64,000 bases of DNA from Larkinella soli (GTDB taxonomy: Bacteria; Bacteroidota; Bacteroidia; Cytophagales; Spirosomataceae). The position numbers were made by a program, and so were the translations under genes. Of the stretch, positions 17,134 to 25,802 are shown in pieces; within the stretch, counting starts at the first letter, position 1, and each line of letters begins with the position of its first letter. The stretch lies in assembly GCF_003703975.1 (NCBI RefSeq), contig NZ_QTJY01000004.1, forward strand, positions 186,001 to 250,000. Direction: 5' to 3'. The notes beneath the pieces are model-generated. The model had not been told where the DNA came from and did no database searches. It was given only the letters and a program-made list of their open reading frames with translations.

Positions 17134-18014
17134 TTATCGTCGAACTGATGGGCGGGCTGGGAAACCAGATGTTTCAGTACGCGGCCGGCCGGCACCTGGC
17201 CCTGCTCAATCAAACGGAACTGGCTCTGGATATATACTATCTGCTCGACCGGGGGCCGCGGCTGGACAAACATTTCGTCTACCGGAATTTCGATCTGGAT
17301 ATCTTCGGCATTGAAACACCGGCCATACCGCCGGAAATTTCACTGAAATACGGCCGGTGCGCCCCGTTGGGGCGGCAGATTCTCAATCGGTTCCGGTCGC
17401 CCGGGCCGTATCGGTACACGGCCGAGCGGCATTTTCACTTCGACCCCGCTCTGCTGCGAAAACGGGGGCCGCTCTATCTCAGCGGTTACTGGCAGTCGCC
17501 CCGGTATTTTGAAGCCATCGGGGCCGTCATTCGGGACGATTTCCGCTTCTCGGACCCCCTTCCCGGCGCTTCCCGGCTCCTGCTCGCGCAGATTCAGGAG
17601 ACAAACTCGGTCTGTCTGAACGTCCGGCGGGCCGACTTCGTCACCAATCCGGTTCACGGCACGTTCGGAAACGACTATTACCGGAAAGCGGAGGCCCTGC
17701 TGCTGAAGAAGGTGGAAAATCCCCATTTTTTCGTGTTCTCCGACGACCTGGACTGGTGCCGGACGCATCTGGCCCTACGCTCTCCGGTGACCCTGGTCGA
17801 CCACCGACATGCCGGATCAAAATTCCGGCATTACCTTTTTCTGATGAGCTGCTGCCGCCATTTCATTATCCCGAACAGCACCTTTGCCTGGTGGGCCGCC
17901 TGGCTGAGCCGCCATGAAGAGAAAGTGGTTATCGGGCCGGGAAAGTGGTTCAGCCGGCCGCTTTTCGCCCGGAATACGGACTCGCTTTTTCCGGAAGGCT
18001 GGATTAGGATGTAA
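17130..18014 (+). CDS. Alpha-1,2-fucosyltransferase-like, glycosyltransferase family 11
   Basis: This is a 294-residue protein. The start at 17130 gives the family N-terminus MIIVELMGGLGNQMFQYAAG and overlaps the previous stop (ATGA). The GDP-fucose motif that usually reads HxRRGDY is NVRRADF here (Asn164-Phe170), a variant of the key site with the two arginines kept. The C-terminal FIIPNSTFAWWAAWL motif of GT11 is intact. It would transfer fucose from GDP-fucose in alpha-1,2 linkage to a terminal sugar. The last 11 bp overlap the convergent DUF2304 gene. Confidence 0.87.
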   Translation: MIIVELMGGLGNQMFQYAAGRHLALLNQTELALDIYYLLDRGPRLDKHFVYRNFDLDIFGIETPAIPPEISLKYGRCAPLGRQILNRFRSPGPYRYTAERHFHFDPALLRKRGPLYLSGYWQSPRYFEAIGAVIRDDFRFSDPLPGASRLLLAQIQETNSVCLNVRRADFVTNPVHGTFGNDYYRKAEALLLKKVENPHFFVFSDDLDWCRTHLALRSPVTLVDHRHAGSKFRHYLFLMSCCRHFIIPNSTFAWWAAWLSRHEEKVVIGPGKWFSRPLFARNTDSLFPEGWIRM

Positions 18015-18447
18015 CGGACGGTGGCGTCCCGGCGGTTTCTGTCTCCGCCGGGTCCGTGCCGGGCAACGGCGGCCGGGCTTCGGGCGTTTCGGCGGTCGGT
18101 TCGTGGCCGGACCGGAACTTTAAGTAGGCGATTTCATGAGCCAGGTCCTTGATCTGGGATTGTAGTCTTGAGATGACGATGGACAGGTGGAGAAGAAAGC
18201 AGATGATGGCGAAGATCGCCACCAGAAATAGGAGGGATGGGGCATAATAGACGCCCAGCAGGGCCGCGATGTATTGCAGGCCCTGCCGCCAGACCGAAAA
18301 CACCAGAAGGACGGCCGTACAGAAAATCCAGACGACGGAGTATTCCTCCCGCAATTTTCCGCGGGCGATCAGCCGGACGATCACGTACATGAACGATACC
18401 GTGCCGAGGAGGCTCATAATCTGAATTTTAAGCGGGATGATGTCCAT
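18004..18447 (-). CDS. DUF2304 family small membrane protein
   Basis: This 147-residue protein has three hydrophobic helices in the first 100 residues (IQIMSLLGTVSFMYVIVRLIA, YSVVWIFCTAVLLVFSVW, SLLFLVAIFAIICFLLHLSIV), then a short coiled coil (SRLQSQIKDLAHEIAYLK) and a Pro/Glu-rich tail. DUF2304 proteins commonly sit next to a polyprenol-phosphate GT2, as here, where the GT2 stop is 1 bp upstream. It probably assists that enzyme in the membrane. Confidence 0.78.
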   Translation of the reverse strand: MDIIPLKIQIMSLLGTVSFMYVIVRLIARGKLREEYSVVWIFCTAVLLVFSVWRQGLQYIAALLGVYYAPSLLFLVAIFAIICFLLHLSIVISRLQSQIKDLAHEIAYLKFRSGHEPTAETPEARPPLPGTDPAETETAGTPPSVTS

Positions 18448-18448
18448 C

Positions 18449-19174
18449 TCAATCCGGTTTCAGACGCAGGAAAACAAACAGTGAACTCAGCGTCACCTTC
18501 GTCATGTAGTAAATGGAATTCAGGGACGAAATGGAGGAGGTACCGCCCTGGCGCTCCCGCATCTCGACGGCTACCTCCTTCATCCGGAGGCCATGCATAC
18601 CGAACTGAACGATGGCTTCCGGCTCAGGGTATTCGTCGGGGTAATACCGACTTACGATTTCGAGCGTCTGCCGGTTGAAGGCCCGGAAGCCGGACGTGCT
18701 GTCGTGAACCGTCTGGCCGACCAGCAATCGGTTCAGGAACCTGAAAAACCGGATACCGAGCCGCCGGGCGTAGGTCGAGCGAAAACCGGTCTGGCCCAGA
18801 AACCGTGACCCGATCACGACATCGGCCTCACCAGCCAGCAGCGGCTGAAGGAGCTTGGGCAGCTCGGATGCGGGATGCTGGCCGTCGCCGTCGACCTGAA
18901 CGACGATGGAATACCCCCGCCGGAAGGCAAACCGATACCCGCACTGCATGGCTCCCCCGATTCCGAGATTGACCGACAGGTCCAGATAATCACAGCCCAG
19001 CCGCCGGATGACGGAAAGAGAGCGGTCGGTGGAGCAGTCGTTGACTACCAGAACGTCGATGGGCAGGCGATGGGAACGCCGGAGCCCGTACAGTTCGGAC
19101 ACCACCTGGGCGATGGTCGATTCTTCGTTATAGCACGGCACGATGGCCAGTACGGAACGCGGGCTGTTTATCAT
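18449..19174 (-). CDS. GT2 polyprenyl-phosphate glycosyltransferase-like (DPM1 type)
   Basis: This 241-residue protein has the GT2 nucleotide loop VLVVNDCSTDRS (about 41-52) and the catalytic QVDGDGQHP (Asp95-Gln99) characteristic of dolichol/undecaprenol-phosphate mannose or glucose synthases. SGFRAFNRQTLE is the usual acceptor-side motif. It likely charges undecaprenyl phosphate with a hexose that the neighbouring membrane proteins use. It is tightly packed between the 689-residue membrane protein (1-bp gap) and DUF2304 (1-bp gap), forming a minus-strand operon. Confidence 0.87.
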   Translation of the reverse strand: MINSPRSVLAIVPCYNEESTIAQVVSELYGLRRSHRLPIDVLVVNDCSTDRSLSVIRRLGCDYLDLSVNLGIGGAMQCGYRFAFRRGYSIVVQVDGDGQHPASELPKLLQPLLAGEADVVIGSRFLGQTGFRSTYARRLGIRFFRFLNRLLVGQTVHDSTSGFRAFNRQTLEIVSRYYPDEYPEPEAIVQFGMHGLRMKEVAVEMRERQGGTSSISSLNSIYYMTKVTLSSLFVFLRLKPD

Positions 19175-19175
19175 C

Positions 19176-21245
19176 TCAGTCGTTTCGTCGGTAAATGTGA
19201 AGACTGCCCAGCGTCCGGATTTCCGAAAGACACCGTGTCTCGACCGCCTGGGGTTGCCGGTCGAAAATCAGATACTTTACGCCGAGGCTTTTCAGTTTAG
19301 ACGAGCAGGGGTCGATTCCGACACTATAGGCGTCCTGAAAAGTATTGACGATGACCACGGAGTCCCTGCCGTCGATGTACGTATTCCAGGTCGTGTGGGC
19401 ATACCGGTTGTAGGCCGAGTCCCGTACGGCCGTCGGGTCCAGCACCCGCATCGCGCGGAAATCCGGCTGATTTTTTACCCCGCTGAGCAGATTCACCCCC
19501 GTGGCTTCGACCAGGTAACTGATGTACTGGCTTCCCATCACCACCCAGCAGGCGGCCGGGTCTTCGGCCTGAATTTCCCGAACGGTTTTGTAGAGGGCAT
19601 GATCCGTGATCGGGGATAGGCCGACCGAAACCGGATTGGCCCGGAGGTTGGGCAGGAGAAAAAATACCATACCGAACGAGAAGAGGGCAGTTTTATAAGG
19701 CCACTGAATGGAGGGCAGCAGCAGTACGCTCAGAACCGTGAAGAAAAGCGTCGGTACCAGAATTTGATGCAGCTTCAAAAAGCCCCCGGAATCGCTGAGG
19801 TTCAGCCCGGCGGCATAAACCAGGAGGCCGATGCAGAACACGACGCCGAAACCGGAAACCAGCCCCGGCAGGCGGAAGCTACGGTCCTGGATGGAATCGA
19901 GGTAAAGGACGGTGAGAAAGACGTTGGCCGTCCCGAAAAGAACCTGGGTTCTCCGCGTTGGGCTGGTGCCGAGGAGCGTCCCTCTGGCCAGCCATTCGGG
20001 GAAACCGATTTCGATCCAGGCCAGCAGAATCAGAATGATACCGGATAGGGCCAGCAGCACCGGGTCGACGGCTTTCGTATTCGTATAAATCAGCACCAGG
20101 CTCAGAAAGACAACGGGCGCGAAGGTGACGGAGTGGGAAAGCTCGCAGATGTTGAGCCAACCGGCCGGAATCTGACGGTCCGTCAGCAGCCAGCTGTAAT
20201 ACTCTGAAAACCAGTTGGCGACGAAGCCCGTGCCTCCGGTTTCCATCCGGCGCCCCGGGTAGACGGTGCCCGCCATCAGGTCAAAGGTGGTTCGGGCCTC
20301 CTGATAATAAAGCCAGCCGCAGATGGCGATGCCGGCGGCCGCCAGGGCCAGAGCGGTCAGTTTGAGGGGCAGGAAGGCCGTCAGGGCCTTTGACCGGCGG
20401 TGTTTGACCAGAAAACCGGCGAGCAGGGCGAGCAGGACATAGGCCATCGGCACCTGGAAGGGCGGGTAAAGATGCAGGGCGTAGAAAGCCGCAAAATACG
20501 CCAGCAGGACGCCGGGCAGCAGAAGGTGCCTCCGGTTGCGGCTGAACAGGAGCTGGAGCAGCAGGGCCAGCGTCAGCGAACCGACCGAGACGACCACTAC
20601 CGGATACATCGACCACCAGACCATGCCGGAAGAAAAAACTACCCAGAAACTGCCGAAAACCGACAGCCAGAAGCGGTTTCGCGTAAAGGCCAGAAAGAAC
20701 AGCGTGACGGCGGCCAGGCTGAAAAAGTATTTGAAGTTCCACCACCAGGCCAGTCCCCGGGCTTCGTCGAACAGCAGAAAACCCCAGTAATCGGGCCGAA
20801 ACACCACGACCGGATGTTTCACCGGCAGATTGGCCACCAGCGGAGCCTGATCACCGCCGATGCTCGGATTCTGCGTCGGAAAGTCCCGCTGCGCCTGCGA
20901 CAGCATGAAAGGGACCATGACCGCCCATTCGTCCATGCGGATCGGCCGGGCGGTTCCCGAGACCAGACCACGCTTCGGGTCGGAGCCGTCCGGAAGGATC
21001 TGATTCCACATCGGAATCGAGGAATAATGAATCTTCAGAAAGGTCAGCACGAAAAACAGCGCGGCACACAGGCCCAGAAACCACCGTACTTTCCGGTCGA
21101 ACCGGATGAGGCCCGGCGGCAGCTCCGCCTGAGCCACCGGACCCGCCGAAACCGGAAGACCGGCCGGCTTCAAAGCCACCGTCGCCGGGCCGGAGTCGGA
21201 TCGGGCTCCGGCCGGCGGAGGAGTTTTTTTACTTTTTTTGGACAT
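19176..21245 (-). CDS. Large polytopic membrane protein, GT-C/YfhO-like
   Basis: This 689-residue protein has a Pro/Ala-rich cytoplasmic N-terminus (about 55 residues), roughly a dozen membrane helices and a soluble C-terminal domain of about 150 residues (from about 540). A long first extracytoplasmic loop contains RPIRMDEWAVMVPFMLSQAQ, which has an acidic residue (Asp-Glu) after the first helix, as in GT-C transferases. The shape is that of a polyprenol-sugar dependent glycosyltransferase or a YfhO-like protein. The operon partner is a GT2 that could supply the lipid-linked sugar. No exact family was identified. Confidence 0.65.
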   Translation of the reverse strand: MSKKSKKTPPPAGARSDSGPATVALKPAGLPVSAGPVAQAELPPGLIRFDRKVRWFLGLCAALFFVLTFLKIHYSSIPMWNQILPDGSDPKRGLVSGTARPIRMDEWAVMVPFMLSQAQRDFPTQNPSIGGDQAPLVANLPVKHPVVVFRPDYWGFLLFDEARGLAWWWNFKYFFSLAAVTLFFLAFTRNRFWLSVFGSFWVVFSSGMVWWSMYPVVVVSVGSLTLALLLQLLFSRNRRHLLLPGVLLAYFAAFYALHLYPPFQVPMAYVLLALLAGFLVKHRRSKALTAFLPLKLTALALAAAGIAICGWLYYQEARTTFDLMAGTVYPGRRMETGGTGFVANWFSEYYSWLLTDRQIPAGWLNICELSHSVTFAPVVFLSLVLIYTNTKAVDPVLLALSGIILILLAWIEIGFPEWLARGTLLGTSPTRRTQVLFGTANVFLTVLYLDSIQDRSFRLPGLVSGFGVVFCIGLLVYAAGLNLSDSGGFLKLHQILVPTLFFTVLSVLLLPSIQWPYKTALFSFGMVFFLLPNLRANPVSVGLSPITDHALYKTVREIQAEDPAACWVVMGSQYISYLVEATGVNLLSGVKNQPDFRAMRVLDPTAVRDSAYNRYAHTTWNTYIDGRDSVVIVNTFQDAYSVGIDPCSSKLKSLGVKYLIFDRQPQAVETRCLSEIRTLGSLHIYRRND

Positions 21246-21295
21246 GATGCGGGTAGTTAGCGACAGGATGGTTTCATTTTTGCCGTAAGATTCCT

Positions 21296-22312
21296 ATGAA
21301 GAAGCCGTTCCGATCCCTGTTTTCCCTCGCCTTATCGGCCGGTTTGCTCGGGTATGTCCTGACGGGAATCTCCCTGCAGGAAATCAGGCTGGCCTTCAGC
21401 CGGGCCGAATGGAGCGGTATGGGATGGATGGCGCTTTGCATCTTGCTTTCCTATGTGTTCAGAGCCGTTCGCTGGCGGCTCATGCTGGAGCCTCTGGGCC
21501 ATCGCCCGCCCGTCTGGCGAACGGGAGCCGCGCTGATGGCCGGAAGTTTTGCCAGTATGATTCTGCCCGGTCTGGGAGAAATCACCCGCTGCACCACCCT
21601 TCAGCGCGCCGGTGGGGTGCCCTTTGCGAAAGCCCTCGGAACGGTAGCGACGGAGCGGCTTTGCGAACTGGCGGCCCTGCTGATGGTTACCGGAATATTT
21701 TTTAGCCTGGAAACCAGGCGGTTTCGTGATTATGTAGCGGGCCTCCATCGCCCGGACGACCGCTCATTATTTTTAATCACGATGATCGGATTGCCGGCTC
21801 TGGCTTTGGTTCTGTTCGGCTATAAACGGTTCCGGAAAACCCGCTCATTTTCAGGGCGTCATTTGTTTGTTCAAAATACTATCAAATTTCAGGCCGGTTT
21901 ACGCAGTGGGCTGACCAGCATCCTGAAACTGGAACACCCGAGCGCGTTCTGGCTGCTGACGGCCCTGATCTGGTGGCTTTATCTACTGATCAATTACGCG
22001 GTCTTTGCCGCCCTTCCGATGACCCGATTGCTGCCCTTGAAAGCCGCACTCGCCGTGCTGGTCATCAGCGCCCTTGGAGGAATCGCCGTTCCGACGCAGG
22101 CCGGTCTGGGCACTTACCATTTCCTTACCGCCTATGCCCTTCAGCAATATGGCCTTCCGGCCGCCGAAAGCATCGTGGCCGCAACCTTCATGCACAGCGT
22201 CCAGCTGGCGGTCCATGTTTTTCTGAGCGGCATCAGTTTTCTGGTCGTCTCTCTGCTGCACGGCCGGGTTCCTGTTTCGACCGGTCAGACCCTCCCGACC
22301 GAAAACGGATGA
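21296..22312 (+). CDS. Lysylphosphatidylglycerol-synthase-TM/UPF0104-type flippase-like protein
   Basis: This 338-residue membrane protein has about eight helices. Segments such as SYVFRAVRWRLMLEPLG, ASMILPGLGEITRCTTLQ and GGIAVPTQAGLGTYHFLTAYAL are signatures of the UPF0104 / MprF-like 'flippase-like' domain, without the lysyl-transferase part. It is divergent from the 689-residue membrane protein, with 50 bp between the start codons. It may move or protect a lipid-linked intermediate; this is inferred from family and position only. Confidence 0.82.
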   Translation: MKKPFRSLFSLALSAGLLGYVLTGISLQEIRLAFSRAEWSGMGWMALCILLSYVFRAVRWRLMLEPLGHRPPVWRTGAALMAGSFASMILPGLGEITRCTTLQRAGGVPFAKALGTVATERLCELAALLMVTGIFFSLETRRFRDYVAGLHRPDDRSLFLITMIGLPALALVLFGYKRFRKTRSFSGRHLFVQNTIKFQAGLRSGLTSILKLEHPSAFWLLTALIWWLYLLINYAVFAALPMTRLLPLKAALAVLVISALGGIAVPTQAGLGTYHFLTAYALQQYGLPAAESIVAATFMHSVQLAVHVFLSGISFLVVSLLHGRVPVSTGQTLPTENG

Positions 22313-22396
22313 CAGGAATCAGAAATTTTCTTCCATAAGTTATTGCACAAGCAAATATAATGTGAAATCTTGCTGATCGAGTTAAAGTGGAAATAA

Positions 22397-25300
22397 ATGT
22401 TTTCGCTTCCGCGTGGCAGTATGTTTGTTAGTTATCCTTTACCAGACCTCGGCATCGCACCCGCCGGGGATTTTTCTTTTCCCGGAATCCTTTTTCCCCA
22501 CTTTTCAGGTCACTGGCCCCCCCTACCGACCCCTCCCGGCGGGTTGCCTCTAATCCGTGCGCCGGAGGTGATTCTGCCCACTTCCAACCGGGTTCTGAAT
22601 GCCCTTCTGAACGGGGAAAATCCCGAGCGGCCGGGGTTTCTGTCCCGTTGGACCGAGCCGGAAGGAGAAGCCTTGCGGGCGTATCTGTCCCGACAGGCCG
22701 CCGAACGCCGTCAGGTCGGCACCGTCGATGTCGTCACCGGGCGGCCGGCCCTTGACGAAACGGATTTCGAACTGCCCGGTCCGATACCGATCCGCTGGGG
22801 GCGGACCTATGCGTTCGCCGACGACTGCCCCGGCTCGGTCGGTACGCAGTGGCGTCATCATTACGACTACCGGCTCCTCGTCGGACGGGGCAACGTGACG
22901 GTCTTCCTGCCGGACGGACGGAAGGCCCGCTTTCCGGATTTGAAAGCGGCCGGTGTCCACTTTGCCCGCCCGCAGCAACTGACCCTGCGCTACGACGGAC
23001 ACACCTATGTTCTTCAGGATGTCCAGGGTTGCCTTTACTACTTCAGCCGCCACGTCCGCAACGGTTTCCGGCTGCTCGACCGGATTGAAAACCATCTGGG
23101 CTTCACTATTTCGTTCAGCTATACGGGGGAGGGCATTCTGGAGCGGATCATCGACTCGGCAGGCCGTGTTCTGACGGTATTGTCCGATGCCGCCGGACGG
23201 ATGACCACCCTGGAAATCAACGATTCGGGAGGCACGCTGCCCCTGGTGCGCTACCGCTACGATGCGGGCGGGAATCTGGCCGGCGTCAGTAACCAGCCCG
23301 AGCGGTTTCGGCTTTACGAATACGAGCAGGGCCGGCTGGTCCGCTCCTCCGATTACAACGGACTAAACCGCTACTGGCAGTATGAAAAGGCCGGTGGCTT
23401 CCGGTGCGTCCGGTTCTGGAGCGCCGGCGGCTCTCCGGATTTCCAGCTGGCCTACGGCGACCGCCACACGACGGCAACCGATTCGCTCGGCCGGACGATC
23501 ACCTGGCGGTTCAACGCCGACGGGCAGGTCACGAAACGAATCAATCCGGACGAAAGCTTCCGGCAATTTACCTACGACACCTTCGGGAATCCGGCATCCG
23601 AAACCGACGAAACCGGTAACCGGACAAACTACGACTATGACGAATCGGGCAACTGCTGGGAGATCACGGACCCCGAGGGTCAGATCATTCGTTTCGGGTA
23701 TGACGATGCGCACCGGCTTTGCTCCGTCCGCCTGGCTTCCGGGGCCGAATGGTGCCGGCAGTTTGATGAATACGGGCGGCTGACCGAACGGGTCGGCCCT
23801 GCGGGCGAAACCTTATTTTTCGAATGGGAAAAAGGGCGTCTGGTGGCCGTCACCGACCGGCGCGGTCGCCGGCATGGTCTTCGGTATGATCGCCAGCACA
23901 ACATTCAGGTCCTGAGCCTGCCCGGCGGCCGCGAATACCATTGGCTTTACGACCGGCTCGGCCGGCTGACGGCTTCCTCGGATCTGGCCGGCAACCAGAC
24001 CCGTTATGTCTACGACCGCTCGGGCCGCCTGACGGAAATCCTGGAACCGGATGGGGCTCACCTCCGCATGACTTTCGACGGGGAGGGCCGCATGACGCGG
24101 GTTCAGGGCCGCCGACGTGACATTCGGATAGAGTATGAAGCCACCGGGAAACCCGCTGTACGGAGCGAGAACGGAACCTGCCTTGATTTTCGCTACGATA
24201 CGGAAGGGCGGCTGACCGGTATCCGCAATCCGAGGAAAGAGGTCCGGGCGTTCCGGCTTAACGATTTGGGGCAGGTGACGGAAGAAAGGGGATTCGACGC
24301 GGTAATCCGCAAGTACGGACGCGATCCGGTCGGGCGGGTCGGCCCGGTGGGCTTCCCGGACGGAAAAACGGCGACGTACGTCGCTGACCGGCTTGGCCGC
24401 GTGACCGAAATTCAGTACGCTGACCAAATGCGGGAGAATTTCCGGTACAACGAAGACGGGTTTCTGGTTGAAGCCGCCAATGTCCACAGCGTAGTTCGTC
24501 TCGAACGCAGCCCGGATGGTCTGATCCTGCGCGAAACGCTGACGACGGAGGGCAGCGAGTATGAAATCCGCCATGAATATGACGACCGGAGAAACCGGCT
24601 TCGGTTAGCTTCTTCGCTGGGAGCCGATATCCGGTACCAGCGGGTTCGGGCGGGTGAGGTGTTCAGGACCACCGCCGGTTACTGGGAAGCTGAGTTTCGT
24701 TACGATTTGTCCGGGCAGGAAATCGAGCGGAAACTGCCCGGAGGCCTGATCGGACGACAGGAGCGCAACGCCCTCGGGCGCGTTGTCCGGCATTCCCTGC
24801 TTCGGGGCAAAAGCCGGGTATTCCGCCGGCAGTACCAGTGGCTGCCGGGAGGCCGCCTGGGTCAGGTGGTCGACGAAGTCGGCAAAACGGTAACGTCGTT
24901 CGGGTATGACGCCTTCGGCCGGCTGGAAAGCGAGACGTCCGGGGCTTCAACCGTGCTGAATTATTTCCGCGACGAGGTCGGACAGATGTATGGTACCAAA
25001 GACCGGAAGGACCGTCGCTACCTCCCCGGCGGCTGGATGATCGAAAACCGCGGCTGCCGGTATACGTTCGATGCCCGCGGCCGGCAGGTGGGGCGGCTTC
25101 ACCGCGACAAAAAGGCGAAATGGCAGTATGTCTGGAATGAGAATGATAGCCTGAAGGCCGTTATTCGGCCGGATGGGGAAGAAATCGGCTTTCGGTACGA
25201 TGCGCTGGGCCGCCGGATCGTTAAGAGCAGCGGTGGAAGGGTGGTCCGGTACGTGTGGGAAGGCGACCGGCTTCTTCACGAATGGACTCAGGGGAGCCGT

Positions 25301-25696
25301 CCGACCACCTGGGTGTACGAGCCGGACAGCGGCATCCCGATGGCCGGCCTGATCGATGGGCGGGCCTACTCCATCCTGACCGATTACCGGGGCTGCCCGC
25401 AGCAGGCGTATGACGTCGGCGGCCGCAAGGTCTGGGAACTGGGTCTGACCGCCTACGGGGTCGTCGGCCGGCGGCTGAATGAACACCTGATCCCTTTCAG
25501 GCTGCCGGGGCATTACCACGATCGGGAGACGGGGCTGGATTACGACGGCAGCCGCTACTATCATCCGGAAAATGCCCGGTATTTAAGTCCCGACCCGGCC
25601 GGTCTGAAAGGCTGTCTGGACCCGTACGGCTACTTGCCGGACCCCTATCGCCTGCCGGACCGCCGGCCGGGTCTTAACGGTTATTCAACCTTCTGA
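22397..25696 (+). CDS. DUF6531/RHS-repeat protein lacking a C-terminal toxin domain
   Basis: This is a 1099-residue protein. After about 100 non-repetitive residues comes the DUF6531-like start (VDVVTGRPALDETDFELPGP), then many YD repeats, e.g. YDTFGNPASETDETGNRTNY and YDRSGRLTEILEPDG, that build the Rhs shell. The Rhs core end is seen as YHDRETGLDYDGSRYY, then ENARYLSPDPAGL. Normally a variable toxin of 100 or more residues follows; here only about 30 residues remain before the stop. There is no signal peptide, no PAAR domain and no small immunity gene next to it. Start codon choice between 22397 and the ATG at 22421 is uncertain. Confidence 0.88.
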   Translation: MFSLPRGSMFVSYPLPDLGIAPAGDFSFPGILFPHFSGHWPPLPTPPGGLPLIRAPEVILPTSNRVLNALLNGENPERPGFLSRWTEPEGEALRAYLSRQAAERRQVGTVDVVTGRPALDETDFELPGPIPIRWGRTYAFADDCPGSVGTQWRHHYDYRLLVGRGNVTVFLPDGRKARFPDLKAAGVHFARPQQLTLRYDGHTYVLQDVQGCLYYFSRHVRNGFRLLDRIENHLGFTISFSYTGEGILERIIDSAGRVLTVLSDAAGRMTTLEINDSGGTLPLVRYRYDAGGNLAGVSNQPERFRLYEYEQGRLVRSSDYNGLNRYWQYEKAGGFRCVRFWSAGGSPDFQLAYGDRHTTATDSLGRTITWRFNADGQVTKRINPDESFRQFTYDTFGNPASETDETGNRTNYDYDESGNCWEITDPEGQIIRFGYDDAHRLCSVRLASGAEWCRQFDEYGRLTERVGPAGETLFFEWEKGRLVAVTDRRGRRHGLRYDRQHNIQVLSLPGGREYHWLYDRLGRLTASSDLAGNQTRYVYDRSGRLTEILEPDGAHLRMTFDGEGRMTRVQGRRRDIRIEYEATGKPAVRSENGTCLDFRYDTEGRLTGIRNPRKEVRAFRLNDLGQVTEERGFDAVIRKYGRDPVGRVGPVGFPDGKTATYVADRLGRVTEIQYADQMRENFRYNEDGFLVEAANVHSVVRLERSPDGLILRETLTTEGSEYEIRHEYDDRRNRLRLASSLGADIRYQRVRAGEVFRTTAGYWEAEFRYDLSGQEIERKLPGGLIGRQERNALGRVVRHSLLRGKSRVFRRQYQWLPGGRLGQVVDEVGKTVTSFGYDAFGRLESETSGASTVLNYFRDEVGQMYGTKDRKDRRYLPGGWMIENRGCRYTFDARGRQVGRLHRDKKAKWQYVWNENDSLKAVIRPDGEEIGFRYDALGRRIVKSSGGRVVRYVWEGDRLLHEWTQGSRPTTWVYEPDSGIPMAGLIDGRAYSILTDYRGCPQQAYDVGGRKVWELGLTAYGVVGRRLNEHLIPFRLPGHYHDRETGLDYDGSRYYHPENARYLSPDPAGLKGCLDPYGYLPDPYRLPDRRPGLNGYSTF

Positions 25697-25728
25697 GAGC
25701 GAGTACTAAATTAAACCGGGATTCCGTT

Positions 25729-25736
25729 TATATTTG
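25729..25736 (+). promoter_or_regulatory. Candidate -7 box for the M28 peptidase gene
   Basis: TATATTTG fits TAnnTTTG exactly and lies 67 bp before the ATG, just after the Rhs stop. No clear TTG is seen 19-21 bp upstream. If used, transcription starts close to the hairpin at 25745. Confidence 0.45.
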
Positions 25737-25744
25737 CATGAACA

Positions 25745-25777
25745 GGGATAGGATTCGTTCTATCCCTCCTTTTTTTC
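25745..25777 (+). terminator. Hairpin with T-run after the Rhs gene
   Basis: GGGATAG (25745-25751) pairs with CTATCCC (25760-25766), followed by CCTTTTTTT-like sequence. It looks like the intrinsic terminator of the Rhs gene, but a candidate promoter box lies just upstream, so it could also be a leader hairpin of the M28 gene. Confidence 0.6.
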
Positions 25778-25802
25778 AGACCGTTTTCTTCTCAACATAC
25801 CC

